From: Microvirga sp. BSC39
GTDB taxonomy: Bacteria; Pseudomonadota; Alphaproteobacteria; Rhizobiales; Beijerinckiaceae
Assembly: GCF_000739015.1 (NCBI RefSeq)
Contig: NZ_JPUG01000064.1
Coordinates: 1-64,000 of the forward strand
Reading direction: 5' to 3'
Length of the DNA stretch: 64,000 bases
Shown here: positions 8,556 to 16,074 of the stretch, one piece after another
How positions within the stretch are numbered: position 1 is the stretch's first letter
Layout of the letters: every line of letters starts with the position of its first letter
The notes under the pieces: model-generated
The model's input: only the letters and a program-made list of their open reading frames with translations
Told to the model about the DNA's origin: nothing
The model's database searches: none
Position numbers and translations under genes: made by a program

Positions 8556-9611
8556 CTAAGCTTCTTGCGCTTTCCTTCGGGCGTGTTGATCAAGCTTTTT
8601 GACGACCCCGCGCAGCTTCGGCTCAAGGTCTGCCTCGCGGGAATAATGACCTGCCATGCCCTCAGTCTCCTGACCCAACATGTCGGCAATCGTCCGGGTG
8701 TCGAAGCCAAGCTGACGCATCCGGGTCGCGGCCGTGTGCCGGAGCCCGTGAAAGGTTAGTCCGTCCGCGACCTTGCCGGCTTCTTCCAGCTTGCGGATGA
8801 TCTTGAAGAACGAGGAGCGGAAGCCGTCCTCGGTCCAGGGCAGGCCACGCGTGTTAACGAAGAGCGTCGTTGCTGTGTGCTTCGGCAGGGCATCCAAAGC
8901 CTCAACAATCGCCTCGGGCGCCTGCACCACCACTTTCTTCCCGCTCTTGGCTGAGATGCGGCTGAGCTGGCCAGTCTTCCGGTTGAAAGAACTGCGAGGG
9001 GCCGAGAGTATTTCCCCCTGCCGATAGCCGAGAATGCCACCCAAGAGCACCGGCGCCAGGATATGAGGAGGGCAGGCCGCCCTAACCACGTCCCATTCCT
9101 CGGGAGCCCATGGCCGGTTGGCGCGAGGCTCACCCTTAGGCTTGCGGATCTTCTTGACCTCGCGAACCGGGTTTGTGTCAGCCAACTCTCGCTCGAGTGC
9201 GACCGCGAAGACCACCGACACCACACTCAGCACATAGTTGGCAAACCGGCGCCCCTTTTTCAGCTTGGCCTTATCCCGCAGCCCCGCCACGAACCCGCGC
9301 GTCCACTGTGTCAGCGGCATCGCATGGAGAGGCTTCGTCCAGTCCAGGACCGCCTGATAGTCTTCCCTAGTGCGGGGAGCGAGATCCAGGAACCTCGGGC
9401 TGGATCGGTAGGCAGCTACAGCAGCGCCCCACGTCCCGCCCTTTTCTTCCACCGGCTTTGCCTTGGCTCGGGCGGCGTCGAGCGCCTCAAACCATTCCCG
9501 CGAGTAGAGCGCATGCGGCGGCGTTAACCGGGTGCCAGTCTTTCTGTCATAGGCATAAGCGATGCCGTTCGACACGTAGCACTTAACGCCGGGAACCTTA
9601 GGTCGCTTCAT
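8556..9611 (-). CDS. int: Tyrosine recombinase integrase
   Basis: 351 residues from the ATG at 9611, which overlaps the end of the upstream excisionase-like gene. The N-terminal half is a SAM-like core-binding region; the C-terminal catalytic domain shows Arg in ILGYRQGE (about 197), HGLRHT (His 288, Arg 291) and the nucleophile Tyr 323 in GHYSR. The usual second histidine of the LGH motif is Gln here (MLGQETEG), which is tolerated in the family. Its location beside attL and its class agree with tRNA-gene integration. Confidence 0.95.
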   Translation of the reverse strand: MKRPKVPGVKCYVSNGIAYAYDRKTGTRLTPPHALYSREWFEALDAARAKAKPVEEKGGTWGAAVAAYRSSPRFLDLAPRTREDYQAVLDWTKPLHAMPLTQWTRGFVAGLRDKAKLKKGRRFANYVLSVVSVVFAVALERELADTNPVREVKKIRKPKGEPRANRPWAPEEWDVVRAACPPHILAPVLLGGILGYRQGEILSAPRSSFNRKTGQLSRISAKSGKKVVVQAPEAIVEALDALPKHTATTLFVNTRGLPWTEDGFRSSFFKIIRKLEEAGKVADGLTFHGLRHTAATRMRQLGFDTRTIADMLGQETEGMAGHYSREADLEPKLRGVVKKLDQHARRKAQEA

Positions 9612-9852
9612 TGTCGAGCTCATCCAGCCAGTTCTTGCCACTGGAATCATGGTCGCCGCTGTCGAGCCTGTCGATCCACTCGTCCAGATCGCGCACGTCG
9701 TATCGGAGACCTTGCTTGCCGGGCCTGATGCGCTTTGGCTTTACCGGGGGAGGCGAGGAGCCCAGCCCGCAATAGGCAGCGGCTTCGGCTCTGGTTAGTA
9801 GGCGTTTGGATGGGGGCTTTACCTGTGCCTGTCCCATAACTTCCTCAATCAT
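9598..9852 (-). CDS. Excisionase/AlpA-like small DNA-binding protein
   Basis: 84 residues; a second possible ATG lies five codons in. The segment KRLLTRAEAAAYCGLG is a typical winged-helix MerR/AlpA-type first helix-turn-helix, and GLRYDVRDLDEWIDRLD matches the second part, where a residue pattern of the form R-x-D-xx-DLD-x-WI is common in Xis-like proteins. It is immediately upstream of and overlaps the integrase by 14 bp, the normal position of a recombination directionality factor. Confidence 0.82.
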   Translation of the reverse strand: MIEEVMGQAQVKPPSKRLLTRAEAAAYCGLGSSPPPVKPKRIRPGKQGLRYDVRDLDEWIDRLDSGDHDSSGKNWLDELDNEAT

Positions 9853-9917
9853 CCATGACCGTAGGGAAAGCGCCGACTATTTCGTTATGAGCGCTCAGTT
9901 TGTTAAGCTTCAGAGGT

Positions 9918-11156
9918 TTAAACCAACAAGGGTTGAACCGATCCGTCCGGGAAGATGAGATTGAGAGGAATATCCGCCGTTGGCTCGTCGCCGTCCCAAC
10001 CGTCCGGCCAAGTGCCGAGGTCAATCAGCTCGCGAATGCGCGCCTCCTCTTCTGCATTGAGGATGTCGATGCGTGGTCGGCCGAGCCGCTCAGCCGCCTC
10101 ATTGCAAGCAGCCTGGATCTCCAACACACGGCTCAGGCCCATCAACCGCGCTTCAAATGTCAGAGGTCCCATCCGCTGAGGGTTCTTGCCGATCGAGCCA
10201 TCCTTCAGCACTTCGACACCAGCCTTGCGCAGGCGGTGACGCGGCTCACGCAGCTCCCGGTAAAGCGGCTTCAGACCAAGAAGGGGCGATAGATAAGCCC
10301 AATCTGGGTTGAGCAGGATTGTCTCCAGTGCCTTCTCCTGGCTCGCCAGTGGGCATCCGATGCAGCCCGTGCGGGCGTTGATCTCCTCGGCCTCGTCTCC
10401 GCCATAGGCGTCAGCAATCACGCGGGTGGCCCAGCCCCCGTAGTCCTCGGAGGGCGCATAGATTTTCAGCCAGTCCCAGACGTTGCACACCCGCCAGTGC
10501 AGCAGCGGAGCCAGGGTAGCGATGCGGCCGCGAATGCCCTTCGCCTCAGGTAGGATCTTCTGATACCAGCCCTGGCCGCACTCGGCTCCATCTTTGCCGC
10601 AGCTCATCTCGATCCGGCGATCACGGATGGCACTTTCACCCTGGCGCACGCCTGTGATCATCAGGACAGTTTCGTTCTCTGGCAACTCGAGTTCAGCCAG
10701 CCGGCGCTCAACAGCCGCCGCCATGGGATCGACCTTGATCTGCCGAGTGCACCACCTCAGCGTGTTGTTGTTCGGAGGCGGCACACCACGACCGAGGATG
10801 TAGACGAGAAAGCGCTTGTCGAGTGGAGCACGTACGATCTCAGTGCGGATCCAGTTACCCCGGCGCTTCAGTCCTTCCATGACCTCCGTCGCAGCAGCTG
10901 CGAGCGGCGGCAGCTCCTGGCGCGTGTCCGCATAAAATACTGATAGCGTTTTGGGCCGAGGGAGGCGTCCGACCTCGATCAGGTGGACGATCAGCGTCAG
11001 AGTAGCCGAGGAGTCCTTGCCGCCTGACCATGCCACGGCCCAATGATCATGCTGGGGACCATAGGCCAGTAGAGACTGGAGCGTCAGGTCCACGGCATCA
11101 TCATAGACGAGCCGCTGACTGTTCTGGAAAAGATCATGTTGTGGGCGCTTGTTCAC
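9918..11156 (-). CDS. PAPS reductase / DndC-like ATP-pyrophosphatase family protein
   Basis: 412 residues from a GTG that overlaps the previous micro-ORF stop (GTGA). The PP-loop SGGKDS is at residues 44-49; downstream come VFYADTRQELPPL, NNNTLRWCTRQIK, ITGVRQGES and a Cys pair GCIGCP. This order, with RWCT-x-x-IK and GC-x-x-C, resembles DndC of DNA phosphorothioation and phage PAPS-reductase-like proteins, where the cysteines bind an Fe-S cluster. No DndB, DndD or DndE is visible. It is probably a phage DNA- or RNA-modifying sulfurtransferase, but the substrate is unknown. Confidence 0.82.
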   Translation of the reverse strand: MNKRPQHDLFQNSQRLVYDDAVDLTLQSLLAYGPQHDHWAVAWSGGKDSSATLTLIVHLIEVGRLPRPKTLSVFYADTRQELPPLAAAATEVMEGLKRRGNWIRTEIVRAPLDKRFLVYILGRGVPPPNNNTLRWCTRQIKVDPMAAAVERRLAELELPENETVLMITGVRQGESAIRDRRIEMSCGKDGAECGQGWYQKILPEAKGIRGRIATLAPLLHWRVCNVWDWLKIYAPSEDYGGWATRVIADAYGGDEAEEINARTGCIGCPLASQEKALETILLNPDWAYLSPLLGLKPLYRELREPRHRLRKAGVEVLKDGSIGKNPQRMGPLTFEARLMGLSRVLEIQAACNEAAERLGRPRIDILNAEEEARIRELIDLGTWPDGWDGDEPTADIPLNLIFPDGSVQPLLV

Positions 11157-11248
11157 GATCGCACCTCAAGAGTAGAACCACCGTGCTCGACCGCAGGAAC
11201 GCGAGACGAGACTGCCGCAGCCGGCACAGTGGAAGGGGTGAAACTCAT
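11153..11248 (-). CDS. Micro-ORF, 31 aa, coupled on both sides
   Basis: The ATG at 11248 overlaps the HNH stop codon (ATGA) and its own stop overlaps the GTG of the PAPS-reductase-like gene (GTGA). This double coupling is the main evidence; it bridges an otherwise untranslated 88-bp gap in the operon. The peptide starts MSFTPST and is Val/Ala/Ser-rich with no motif. It may only serve to carry ribosomes across. Confidence 0.5.
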   Translation of the reverse strand: MSFTPSTVPAAAVSSRVPAVEHGGSTLEVRS

Positions 11249-11640
11249 TTGGCTCTCCGGATGACTTCGCCCGTTCGGCGGTCTACGAGATCCCCGTTGA
11301 TCTTCTGCTTAAAGCGGCTGTCCCGGCTCGTTGGGAACTTGCTCGGCTTCCGGATGCCTACGTGGCGCATCTTGATCCGTTTCGCCTTTGCGATCCGCGC
11401 CAGGTCACCGTCTTTGCCATGCGTCTTGGCATCGGCGCAGGCCTTGTGGGCGGGCCCGCGATTGTCGAGCTCGTTCGTTCCGCCCATGGCAAGCGGGCGG
11501 ATATGCTCATCGATCCAGGCTTCCCCGGCTTGGATCTTGCGCTCGCAGATGCAGCAGCATCCGTGCCAAGACTCGAATAGCTTCAGGCGCTGGGTGGGCG
11601 TGAGGGCTTTGCGAGGGGTGGATCCGACATCCTCGCTCAT
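11245..11640 (-). CDS. HNH endonuclease domain protein
   Basis: 131 residues. A CCICERKI zinc knuckle, IDEHIRPLAMGGTNELDN (the DH-x-P-L-x-x-GG-x-x-x-xx-N HNH core) and HKACADAKT make the zinc-bound HNH fold. It overlaps both neighbours by a few bases within the leftward early operon. This differs from the packaging-type HNH beside the terminase (24342). A role in recombination or nuclease attack on host DNA is possible. Confidence 0.88.
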   Translation of the reverse strand: MSEDVGSTPRKALTPTQRLKLFESWHGCCCICERKIQAGEAWIDEHIRPLAMGGTNELDNRGPAHKACADAKTHGKDGDLARIAKAKRIKMRHVGIRKPSKFPTSRDSRFKQKINGDLVDRRTGEVIRRAK

Positions 11641-12152
11641 GCTGCCCTCGATGCGTTGCGTGTCAGTGTCTCAGGCGAGACACCGATCACTGCCGAGACC
11701 GTCTCAAGCACAGCCTGCTTGCTCGCCTGGAACTCTTCTTTGCCCATGGCCCTGCGGGATTGGCTCTTGGGCTTCCGCACGACCACGAGCGGGCCTTGCA
11801 CGACGGCTACCGAATACTCTTCCATGGCAGCGATAAAGCGAGCGACCCGGACGGCAGCCGCATTGCTCCCCGCATCGACCGCCTGCTCGTGGTAGTAGCC
11901 AGCATCGATCAGCGCCCGCTTGCGCAGATGCTCCGGTGTCGGGAACTGGCTGGCCAGGTGGTCAGGCAACTGGGCCCAAGCCTCAGCCACGAAGGCGAAC
12001 TCATGGTTATGCGTGGCGGTAGAGCGGTCGTGCCACTCAGCAAGGCGGTATTTCTCCCCGACCACAAAGGCCCGGTCACACTCCGCCTGGAAGCGACGGT
12101 GCGGAACCATCGCCTCGCCATTCCACTGGAAGAGGATTGGCGCCGAGGTCAT
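11637..12152 (-). CDS. Conserved-type phage hypothetical protein, 171 aa
   Basis: It begins MTSAPILFQWNGEAMVP, followed by FVVGEKYRLAEWHDRSTATHNHEFAFVAEAWAQLP, a pattern I associate with an early-region protein of alphaproteobacterial prophages located beside recombination genes. The C-terminal part is basic (RKPKSQSRRAMGKEEFQASKQAVL) and could contact nucleic acid. No function can be assigned. Overlaps of 4 bp with the genes on either side show it belongs to the operon. Confidence 0.75.
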   Translation of the reverse strand: MTSAPILFQWNGEAMVPHRRFQAECDRAFVVGEKYRLAEWHDRSTATHNHEFAFVAEAWAQLPDHLASQFPTPEHLRKRALIDAGYYHEQAVDAGSNAAAVRVARFIAAMEEYSVAVVQGPLVVVRKPKSQSRRAMGKEEFQASKQAVLETVSAVIGVSPETLTRNASRAA

Positions 12153-12784
12153 GCCGCCGCCCTTTGGTCATAGAGGGTAGTCAGTTCGACAACCTTCTGC
12201 GCGAGCTCGGCCAGGAACCCGGCCACATCTGCCTCAAGGCTTGCGATCAAGGCATCGTCCCGGTGAACGCGCTTCACGAAGAGGCGCATATGCTCGGGCA
12301 TGCGCGGGTCATATGAAACGAAGTCGCACCACTGGCGGCCGGTGCACGCCATCTGCCACATCATCTGCGTGACGTACTTGCCCGGCACAGTCTGACTGAG
12401 CAGCGTGTCGATATGGGTCGCCGTGTTGGGACACTTGATCTCGACAAGTCCCTCCTCGCCAACCAGGCCGTCAGGACTTGCGCCCGTCATCGCGATAGTG
12501 GGATGGGGCACGAAGCCGACCTGAACGACCTCCGCGTCCACGCGAAACTCATAAGCCACGCGGGCGTCAGGCTCCTGCTCAGTGCCCCATTTCATGGCCG
12601 AATTGGTGAAGCGCTCGGCCGGCTCACCAGTGAGACGCTCTGCGATCAGTTCTGCCATATAGTTGGCCCGTGAGGCGCCATAGCCGGTCTTGGTCTTGGC
12701 GACCACATCTGCCACGCGGGAGGCTGTGACCTTGCCAACGCGGACTGCCAGCCATTCGTCAGATCCTTGAACGATCTCGCTCAT
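12149..12784 (-). CDS. YqaJ/lambda-type exonuclease
   Basis: 211 residues with the viral recombinase nuclease core: GSDEWLAVRVGKVTASRVADV at the N terminus, then GTEQEPDARVAYE, GASPDGLVGEEGLVEIKCP (the D-x(n)-E-x-K catalytic signature) and QMMWQMACTGRQWCDFVSYDP. It would degrade one strand of linear double-stranded DNA to feed the adjacent ERF annealing protein. The two genes overlap by 4 bp, as usual for an exonuclease-annealase pair. Confidence 0.95.
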   Translation of the reverse strand: MSEIVQGSDEWLAVRVGKVTASRVADVVAKTKTGYGASRANYMAELIAERLTGEPAERFTNSAMKWGTEQEPDARVAYEFRVDAEVVQVGFVPHPTIAMTGASPDGLVGEEGLVEIKCPNTATHIDTLLSQTVPGKYVTQMMWQMACTGRQWCDFVSYDPRMPEHMRLFVKRVHRDDALIASLEADVAGFLAELAQKVVELTTLYDQRAAA

Positions 12785-13530
12785 TGCTTGCCCTTCTTCG
12801 CATTGAGGGCGTCGATGGCTCGCTGGTAATCCTTGGCCGGGATTTCAGAGATGCTCTGGACCTTCAGGTACTGGAGGAACCTCTTCTCGTTCGCCCCGAC
12901 TGCCTCGATCAGGTCGCGAATAGCCAAAACCTGCTCTTCGGAGATGCTGAGGGGCGCACCCGCTGCTTTCCCATCGTCATCCTCGCCGCGGCTGGTGATG
13001 TTGAGGAGGGCGCCGGCTGTGTACCGCTTGCCGTAAGAGATCGACGAGCCGACCGCCTGGACTGAGTTCTTGCTACCGCTGCTGTCGATCGGCAGGTGCA
13101 TGGTCGTCTCTTCGCTGTGACCCTCCCGATGTGAGAGGACGCCTGTCACGGTGATACGGCCGTCGTCCTGACCGGTGCGGAAGCTCAGAGCGAAGCCATG
13201 CTTGGACAGAACCGGCTTGATGGCGTCGTTGATGTCTTCCCAGAGCGCATAGGTGCTCTGGACGTTGCCGCTCCGATCCTTGATGCCGCCTCGCTCGGCG
13301 ATAACCGGCAGTTCCGGCTGCATGCGGGCCAGGTCGGCAGAGTAAGCAGACTTGGCATTCCGCTCCATGATGCGCTCTTGCATCTCAAGCAGCCGCTCCA
13401 TCTTGTCGATGTCAACGGCGGGGTTCATAGCTGCACGCTCGATCACCTGAATGATGGCAGCGCTCTCCGAGACAGTAGGGACAGGAGCGCCCGGCTCTTG
13501 GACTGCGACGGCGTTCGATGGCTTGCTCAT
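12781..13530 (-). CDS. ERF-superfamily single-strand annealing protein
   Basis: 249 residues from the ATG at 13530, which overlaps the stop of the next upstream micro-gene; the frame is open 16 codons further without support. Diagnostic parts are FARMQ-like DLARMQPELPVI, YALWEDINDAIKPVLSKHGFALSF and the AVGSSISYGKRYTAGALLNI block of ERF proteins. It anneals complementary single strands during phage recombination and circularisation together with the YqaJ nuclease. A Lys-rich C terminus ends the protein. Confidence 0.94.
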   Translation of the reverse strand: MSKPSNAVAVQEPGAPVPTVSESAAIIQVIERAAMNPAVDIDKMERLLEMQERIMERNAKSAYSADLARMQPELPVIAERGGIKDRSGNVQSTYALWEDINDAIKPVLSKHGFALSFRTGQDDGRITVTGVLSHREGHSEETTMHLPIDSSGSKNSVQAVGSSISYGKRYTAGALLNITSRGEDDDGKAAGAPLSISEEQVLAIRDLIEAVGANEKRFLQYLKVQSISEIPAKDYQRAIDALNAKKGKQ

Positions 13531-13673
13531 TGATGCTTGTCCTTGGGGATCTTCACGACGGGCTTTGCCCATCCGCAATGTTTGGAGAGTTCTGCGATCA
13601 TCTCGACGCGCTTGCGCTCGGCACGCTTTGTCTCAGGCCCCCGATGGCTGGGAGTGAGGGAGACTCGCTTCAT
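13527..13673 (-). CDS. Micro-protein, 48 aa, basic
   Basis: The ATG at 13673 has GGAGG five to six bases upstream and overlaps the stop of the preceding membrane micro-gene (ATGA); its stop overlaps the ERF start. The peptide MKRVSLTPSHRGPETKR continues with a helical EMIAELSKHCGWAKP part and a Lys-rich end. No family recognised. It belongs to the early left operon by coupling. Confidence 0.7.
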   Translation of the reverse strand: MKRVSLTPSHRGPETKRAERKRVEMIAELSKHCGWAKPVVKIPKDKHQ

Positions 13674-13798
13674 AGGACCTCCACGAACTTGAAGATGGAG
13701 AAGGCCCAGAGCCCGAAGATCACCGTTCCAATGAAGATCCAGAGGGCGTTCTCGACCTTCTCGCAGAAGGCCTTGCAGCGGGAGTTGCTGAAGGACAT
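13670..13798 (-). CDS. Micro membrane protein, 42 aa
   Basis: Starts MSFSNSRCKAFCEK and contains a single hydrophobic helix (ALWIFIGTVIFGLWAFSIFKF). The ATG overlaps the stop of the upstream Cys-rich gene (TGATG) and its stop overlaps the next start (ATGA). Single-pass early phage proteins of this type often inhibit host functions or exclude other phages, but there is no direct evidence here. Confidence 0.65.
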   Translation of the reverse strand: MSFSNSRCKAFCEKVENALWIFIGTVIFGLWAFSIFKFVEVL

Positions 13799-14037
13799 CA
13801 CGCAGCACCTCCGAAGTCGAAGTCGACACGATCTTCATCGGTCCCACCGCAAGGGCAGGGGCCACAGTCGAGAAGACCGGTTGCCGGGTTCTTGAAGGTG
13901 AAGGCGCCCCGGCCAGTGCAGGCAGGGCATTCGTTCAGTGTCTTGCTGAGAAGAGCCTGAACTTCGTCAGCCTGGATCTGCATGGTCTCAGTGCAGACGA
14001 CACGAAGGCGGCGCGGGAAGGAGACGATGCTACCCAT
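13798..14037 (-). CDS. Small Cys-rich zinc-finger-like protein, 79 aa
   Basis: Two paired-Cys motifs, CPACTGRGAF and CGPCPCGG, are spaced as in a DnaJ-type zinc knuckle and probably bind one zinc. The acidic tail EDRVDFDFGG follows. The gene overlaps the 68-aa gene upstream by 8 bp and the membrane micro-gene downstream by 1 bp. Function unknown; single-zinc modules in early phage operons commonly bind host proteins or nucleic acid. Confidence 0.75.
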   Translation of the reverse strand: MGSIVSFPRRLRVVCTETMQIQADEVQALLSKTLNECPACTGRGAFTFKNPATGLLDCGPCPCGGTDEDRVDFDFGGAA

Positions 14038-14236
14038 GGATGCTCACTCCTGCCATGCGGGCGAGGCCTGCGCGGTGGTTGATGAGGATGGTCTCGATCT
14101 GCGCGAGAGCGTCGTCTTCCTCACGAGTGCCGAGAACGCGGCGACTGCGATCCAGCTTGCGGCTCATGAGCTGGTCACGAACTGACTGGAGGTCGGCAAC
14201 CTGCTGCTCGGAGAGGATGCGGGAGCGCTTAAGCAT
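14030..14236 (-). CDS. Small hypothetical protein, 68 aa
   Basis: I chose the ATG at 14236, since upstream in-frame residues look like a shadow of the next gene and this start gives an 8-bp overlap with it. The peptide (MLKRSRILSEQQVADLQSV) is entirely helical and charged, with a short heptad-like stretch and ending GVSIHG. No motif recognised. It is part of the coupled early left operon. Confidence 0.65.
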   Translation of the reverse strand: MLKRSRILSEQQVADLQSVRDQLMSRKLDRSRRVLGTREEDDALAQIETILINHRAGLARMAGVSIHG

Positions 14237-14447
14237 TGCGAGCCTCCACCTTGGCCAGAACAGTGCGGGCGCCTGTGATGGCGGTAGACTGGCCAGCATC
14301 GATGCCCTTGAGCCCGTAGAGCGTCTCAAGCGTGCTGGTGGTGCGCTGAAGGGCCTCGACCAGCTCGTCCTGCAGCCGCTTCTCAGGGCTGCGGTGATTG
14401 CGCATGTCGCGCATGAGGGCGGAGAAGTTGATGGTGCGCTGGCGCAT
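14229..14447 (-). CDS. Small hypothetical protein, 72 aa, coiled-coil-like
   Basis: Starts MRQRTINFSALMRDMRNHRS and continues with a helical stretch DELVEALQRTTSTLETLYGLKGID. It is the second gene of the leftward early transcript, 1 bp after the stop of the membrane micro-gene and overlapping the next gene. No known family; a DNA- or protein-binding accessory role is possible but unproven. Confidence 0.65.
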   Translation of the reverse strand: MRQRTINFSALMRDMRNHRSPEKRLQDELVEALQRTTSTLETLYGLKGIDAGQSTAITGARTVLAKVEARNA

Positions 14448-14448
14448 C

Positions 14449-14544
14449 TCAGCCCCCGATCGACCAGAGGGCGATAGCCGCAGCGAACACGCCGAGGCAG
14501 ACTAACTCACACGCATCTGAGAGAAGGGATCGAAGGAGGGGCAT
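14449..14544 (-). CDS. Micro membrane protein, 31 aa, first gene of the leftward operon
   Basis: MPLLRSLLSDACELVCLGVFAAAIALWSIGG is mostly a single hydrophobic helix. The ATG at 14544 lies about 25 nt downstream of the predicted transcription start of the leftward promoter (-10 at 14577-14582). No strong ribosome site is seen. Support is its position, the near overlap with the next gene and its coherent membrane-helix composition. Confidence 0.5.
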   Translation of the reverse strand: MPLLRSLLSDACELVCLGVFAAAIALWSIGG

Positions 14545-14576
14545 GGGACTCATCCAGTGGGGGAGTGGATGAGAAG

Positions 14577-14630
14577 AGCTTAGTAAGGGAAATGTACCGC
14601 GTCAAGCAGTCTTGCGGGAAATGTACCGCG
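14577..14630 (-). promoter_or_regulatory. Leftward early promoter with two repressor operators
   Basis: On the minus strand TTGACG (14600-14605), a 17-bp spacer and TAAGCT (14577-14582) form a promoter. The 15-bp motif GGGAAATGTACCGCG occurs twice, at 14587-14601 (inside the spacer) and 14616-14630, exactly 29 bp apart. The same motif flanks the repressor gene at 16869-16942. Repressor binding here would block the recombination operon and probably the divergent gene at 14742 as well. Confidence 0.78.
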
Positions 14631-14741
14631 TATTTCGAGCCCTGGCGGTTTTTTTGATACTCCCCGCTATCCACAGATATGAAGACTCGACTCCTACCTC
14701 TTTGGAGAACAAAGTAAGAACAACCAAACGGAGGGGCAATC

Positions 14742-15017
14742 TTGCAGGTTCACTTCATTCCACCCGCGCCTGAATGTCCTCTGCCGAAGGAGCATCGCTA
14801 TAAGCTAAGGATGCGGTGCTCAAACTGCCTTACCGATACCTACCCAGTGGCGTGCATGGGAGTGCAGCGTCTTTCGGCAGTGGAGGTCAGTCGTCGCGTC
14901 TTGGAGTTCGCTGAGCGCATCGAGCGGCCTTGCCCGAACTGCGAGAGCACGACCTACCGCCTTGTCACCTTCTTCCCAGATCGATCAGAGGATCAAAACC
15001 ATGTCAGCCACAGCTAA
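14742..15017 (+). CDS. Zinc-ribbon-like small protein, 91 aa
   Basis: TTG start preceded by GGAGGGG at ideal spacing. Two Cys pairs (MRCSNCLTD and RPCPNCEST) separated by about 45 residues suggest one zinc ribbon. It is transcribed divergently from the leftward early operon, from the operator-containing region at 14577-14630, and overlaps the next gene by 17 bp. A regulatory or nucleic-acid-binding role is plausible; no family recognised. Confidence 0.68.
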   Translation: MQVHFIPPAPECPLPKEHRYKLRMRCSNCLTDTYPVACMGVQRLSAVEVSRRVLEFAERIERPCPNCESTTYRLVTFFPDRSEDQNHVSHS

Positions 15018-15243
15018 GACGTTCTACGTCGTGCAGCCCTTTATCAAAGGGAAGCGGGGAGGGCTGAAAGCAGAGCAGGCCATTCAGGCCCCTAGCGAGA
15101 ATGCCGCGCTGCTCAGGGCAGAGCGTATGGCCGACAGTAAGGCAGGGGTACTCGTGTTTTCCCAGACTGGGGATCCGGAGATGGGTGACTTTGATGAGCC
15201 GGTCTTCCTGGCGAGCCATGGCGATGTTCCATCGCGTGATTAA
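15001..15243 (+). CDS. Small hypothetical protein, 80 aa
   Basis: ATG at 15001, overlapping the zinc-ribbon gene end. The sequence (TFYVVQPFIKGKRGGLKAEQ, then EQAIQAPSENAALLRAERM and VLVFSQTGDPEMGDFDEPVFLASHGDVP) fits a small mixed alpha/beta domain often found in prophages as an uncharacterised early protein. No catalytic residues stand out. It is followed by two hairpins that probably end this two-gene transcript. Confidence 0.65.
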   Translation: MSATAKTFYVVQPFIKGKRGGLKAEQAIQAPSENAALLRAERMADSKAGVLVFSQTGDPEMGDFDEPVFLASHGDVPSRD

Positions 15244-15248
15244 CAGAA

Positions 15249-15400
15249 AGGCCTCCTCACCCGCCGTTGCCAGGTAGATGAGGAGGCCTCCCGTTCCGCG
15301 AAGGCAGGATGCGTGACAGCCTTCAGCAGGAGAATGCGCTGTCGTATCGCCGGTTTCAGCTTGGCCAAACAAAAGCACCAACGAAAAGCCGGGGCTTTTT
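15249..15400 (+). terminator. Stem-loops ending the 14742-15243 unit; the second is bidirectional
   Basis: A perfect 11-bp stem (AGGCCTCCTCA 15249-15259 with TGAGGAGGCCT 15279-15289) is followed, at 15384-15400, by AAAAGCC-GG-GGCTTTTT, a short symmetric hairpin with A and T runs on both sides. The second lies between convergent genes (ending 15243 and 15413) and can serve both strands. Confidence 0.7.
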
Positions 15401-15412
15401 GCACTTCAAGCA

Positions 15413-15868
15413 TTAAGAGGTCGGTGCAACTTCCTTGACTGGTCCGCGCACCTGAGCAGGCTTTCTCGCCCGATACTTCCGAGAGACTGCCAGCGGCGCA
15501 AGACTCACAGTCACAGGGTTCGGGTAGTGCTCAAGGGTGGCCCCGGTCGCTGCGTCGACGCCCATGCCAACGATCCCGCCCACCAGAACATTGCCGGCGA
15601 AGCCTGCTGCGCCACTGCCCGCAACACGCGTCTGCACCATGACGTCTTGGCTCTCGTAGCCTTCCTTGGAAAAGGACGCGACGAACTCGGCTTTCCGGTC
15701 CACCTGCAGTGTGCAGGGCGTCGTCGGGCAGGTTAGCCCGGTTGATGTCCGCATGGCAGACGGCGGCTGGGAATCGAAAGTAATCTGTTCAGTTGTGCCA
15801 CGTGTGACCGTGGCGCAGGCACCTAAAGAAAGGCTGCCCGCTATGATTGCGAGTAGAGAAATACGCAT
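15413..15868 (-). CDS. Exported lipoprotein, PEGA-like
   Basis: 151 residues with a lipoprotein signal (MRISLLAIIAGSLSLGAC, lipobox LGAC). The mature part (TVTRGTTEQITFDSQPPSA, CPTTPCTLQVDRKAEFVASFSKEGYE) resembles the PEGA-type lipoproteins that carry short beta domains, followed by a Gly-rich segment (GAAGFAGNVLVGGIVGMGVDAATGA). It probably sits in the outer membrane. It is read convergently with the genes at 14742-15243, so it may be expressed in the lysogen independently of early functions, as a moron. Confidence 0.78.
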   Translation of the reverse strand: MRISLLAIIAGSLSLGACATVTRGTTEQITFDSQPPSAMRTSTGLTCPTTPCTLQVDRKAEFVASFSKEGYESQDVMVQTRVAGSGAAGFAGNVLVGGIVGMGVDAATGATLEHYPNPVTVSLAPLAVSRKYRARKPAQVRGPVKEVAPTS

Positions 15869-16074
15869 AGTTGCCCCCTGTTATGATATCCGCGTTGGCC
15901 TTAAAACCTTCGCGGTAGTTCACAACCTGGAGGTTAGGGTAGTGGTGCTTCGGCAAGCAATATCATTTCTAAAGGGAATTATTCTATTTTGGGACTGTGG
16001 TCTTTGAGGAACACAGCCTTTAGTTCAAGTGGACTTGCAATAGGGTATAGCTCACGCCTGCCCGCACGGGAGGG

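Noticed and set aside
9918..11156. Complete phosphorothioation (Dnd) system
   Set aside because: Only the DndC-like component is present; neighbours are recombination genes.
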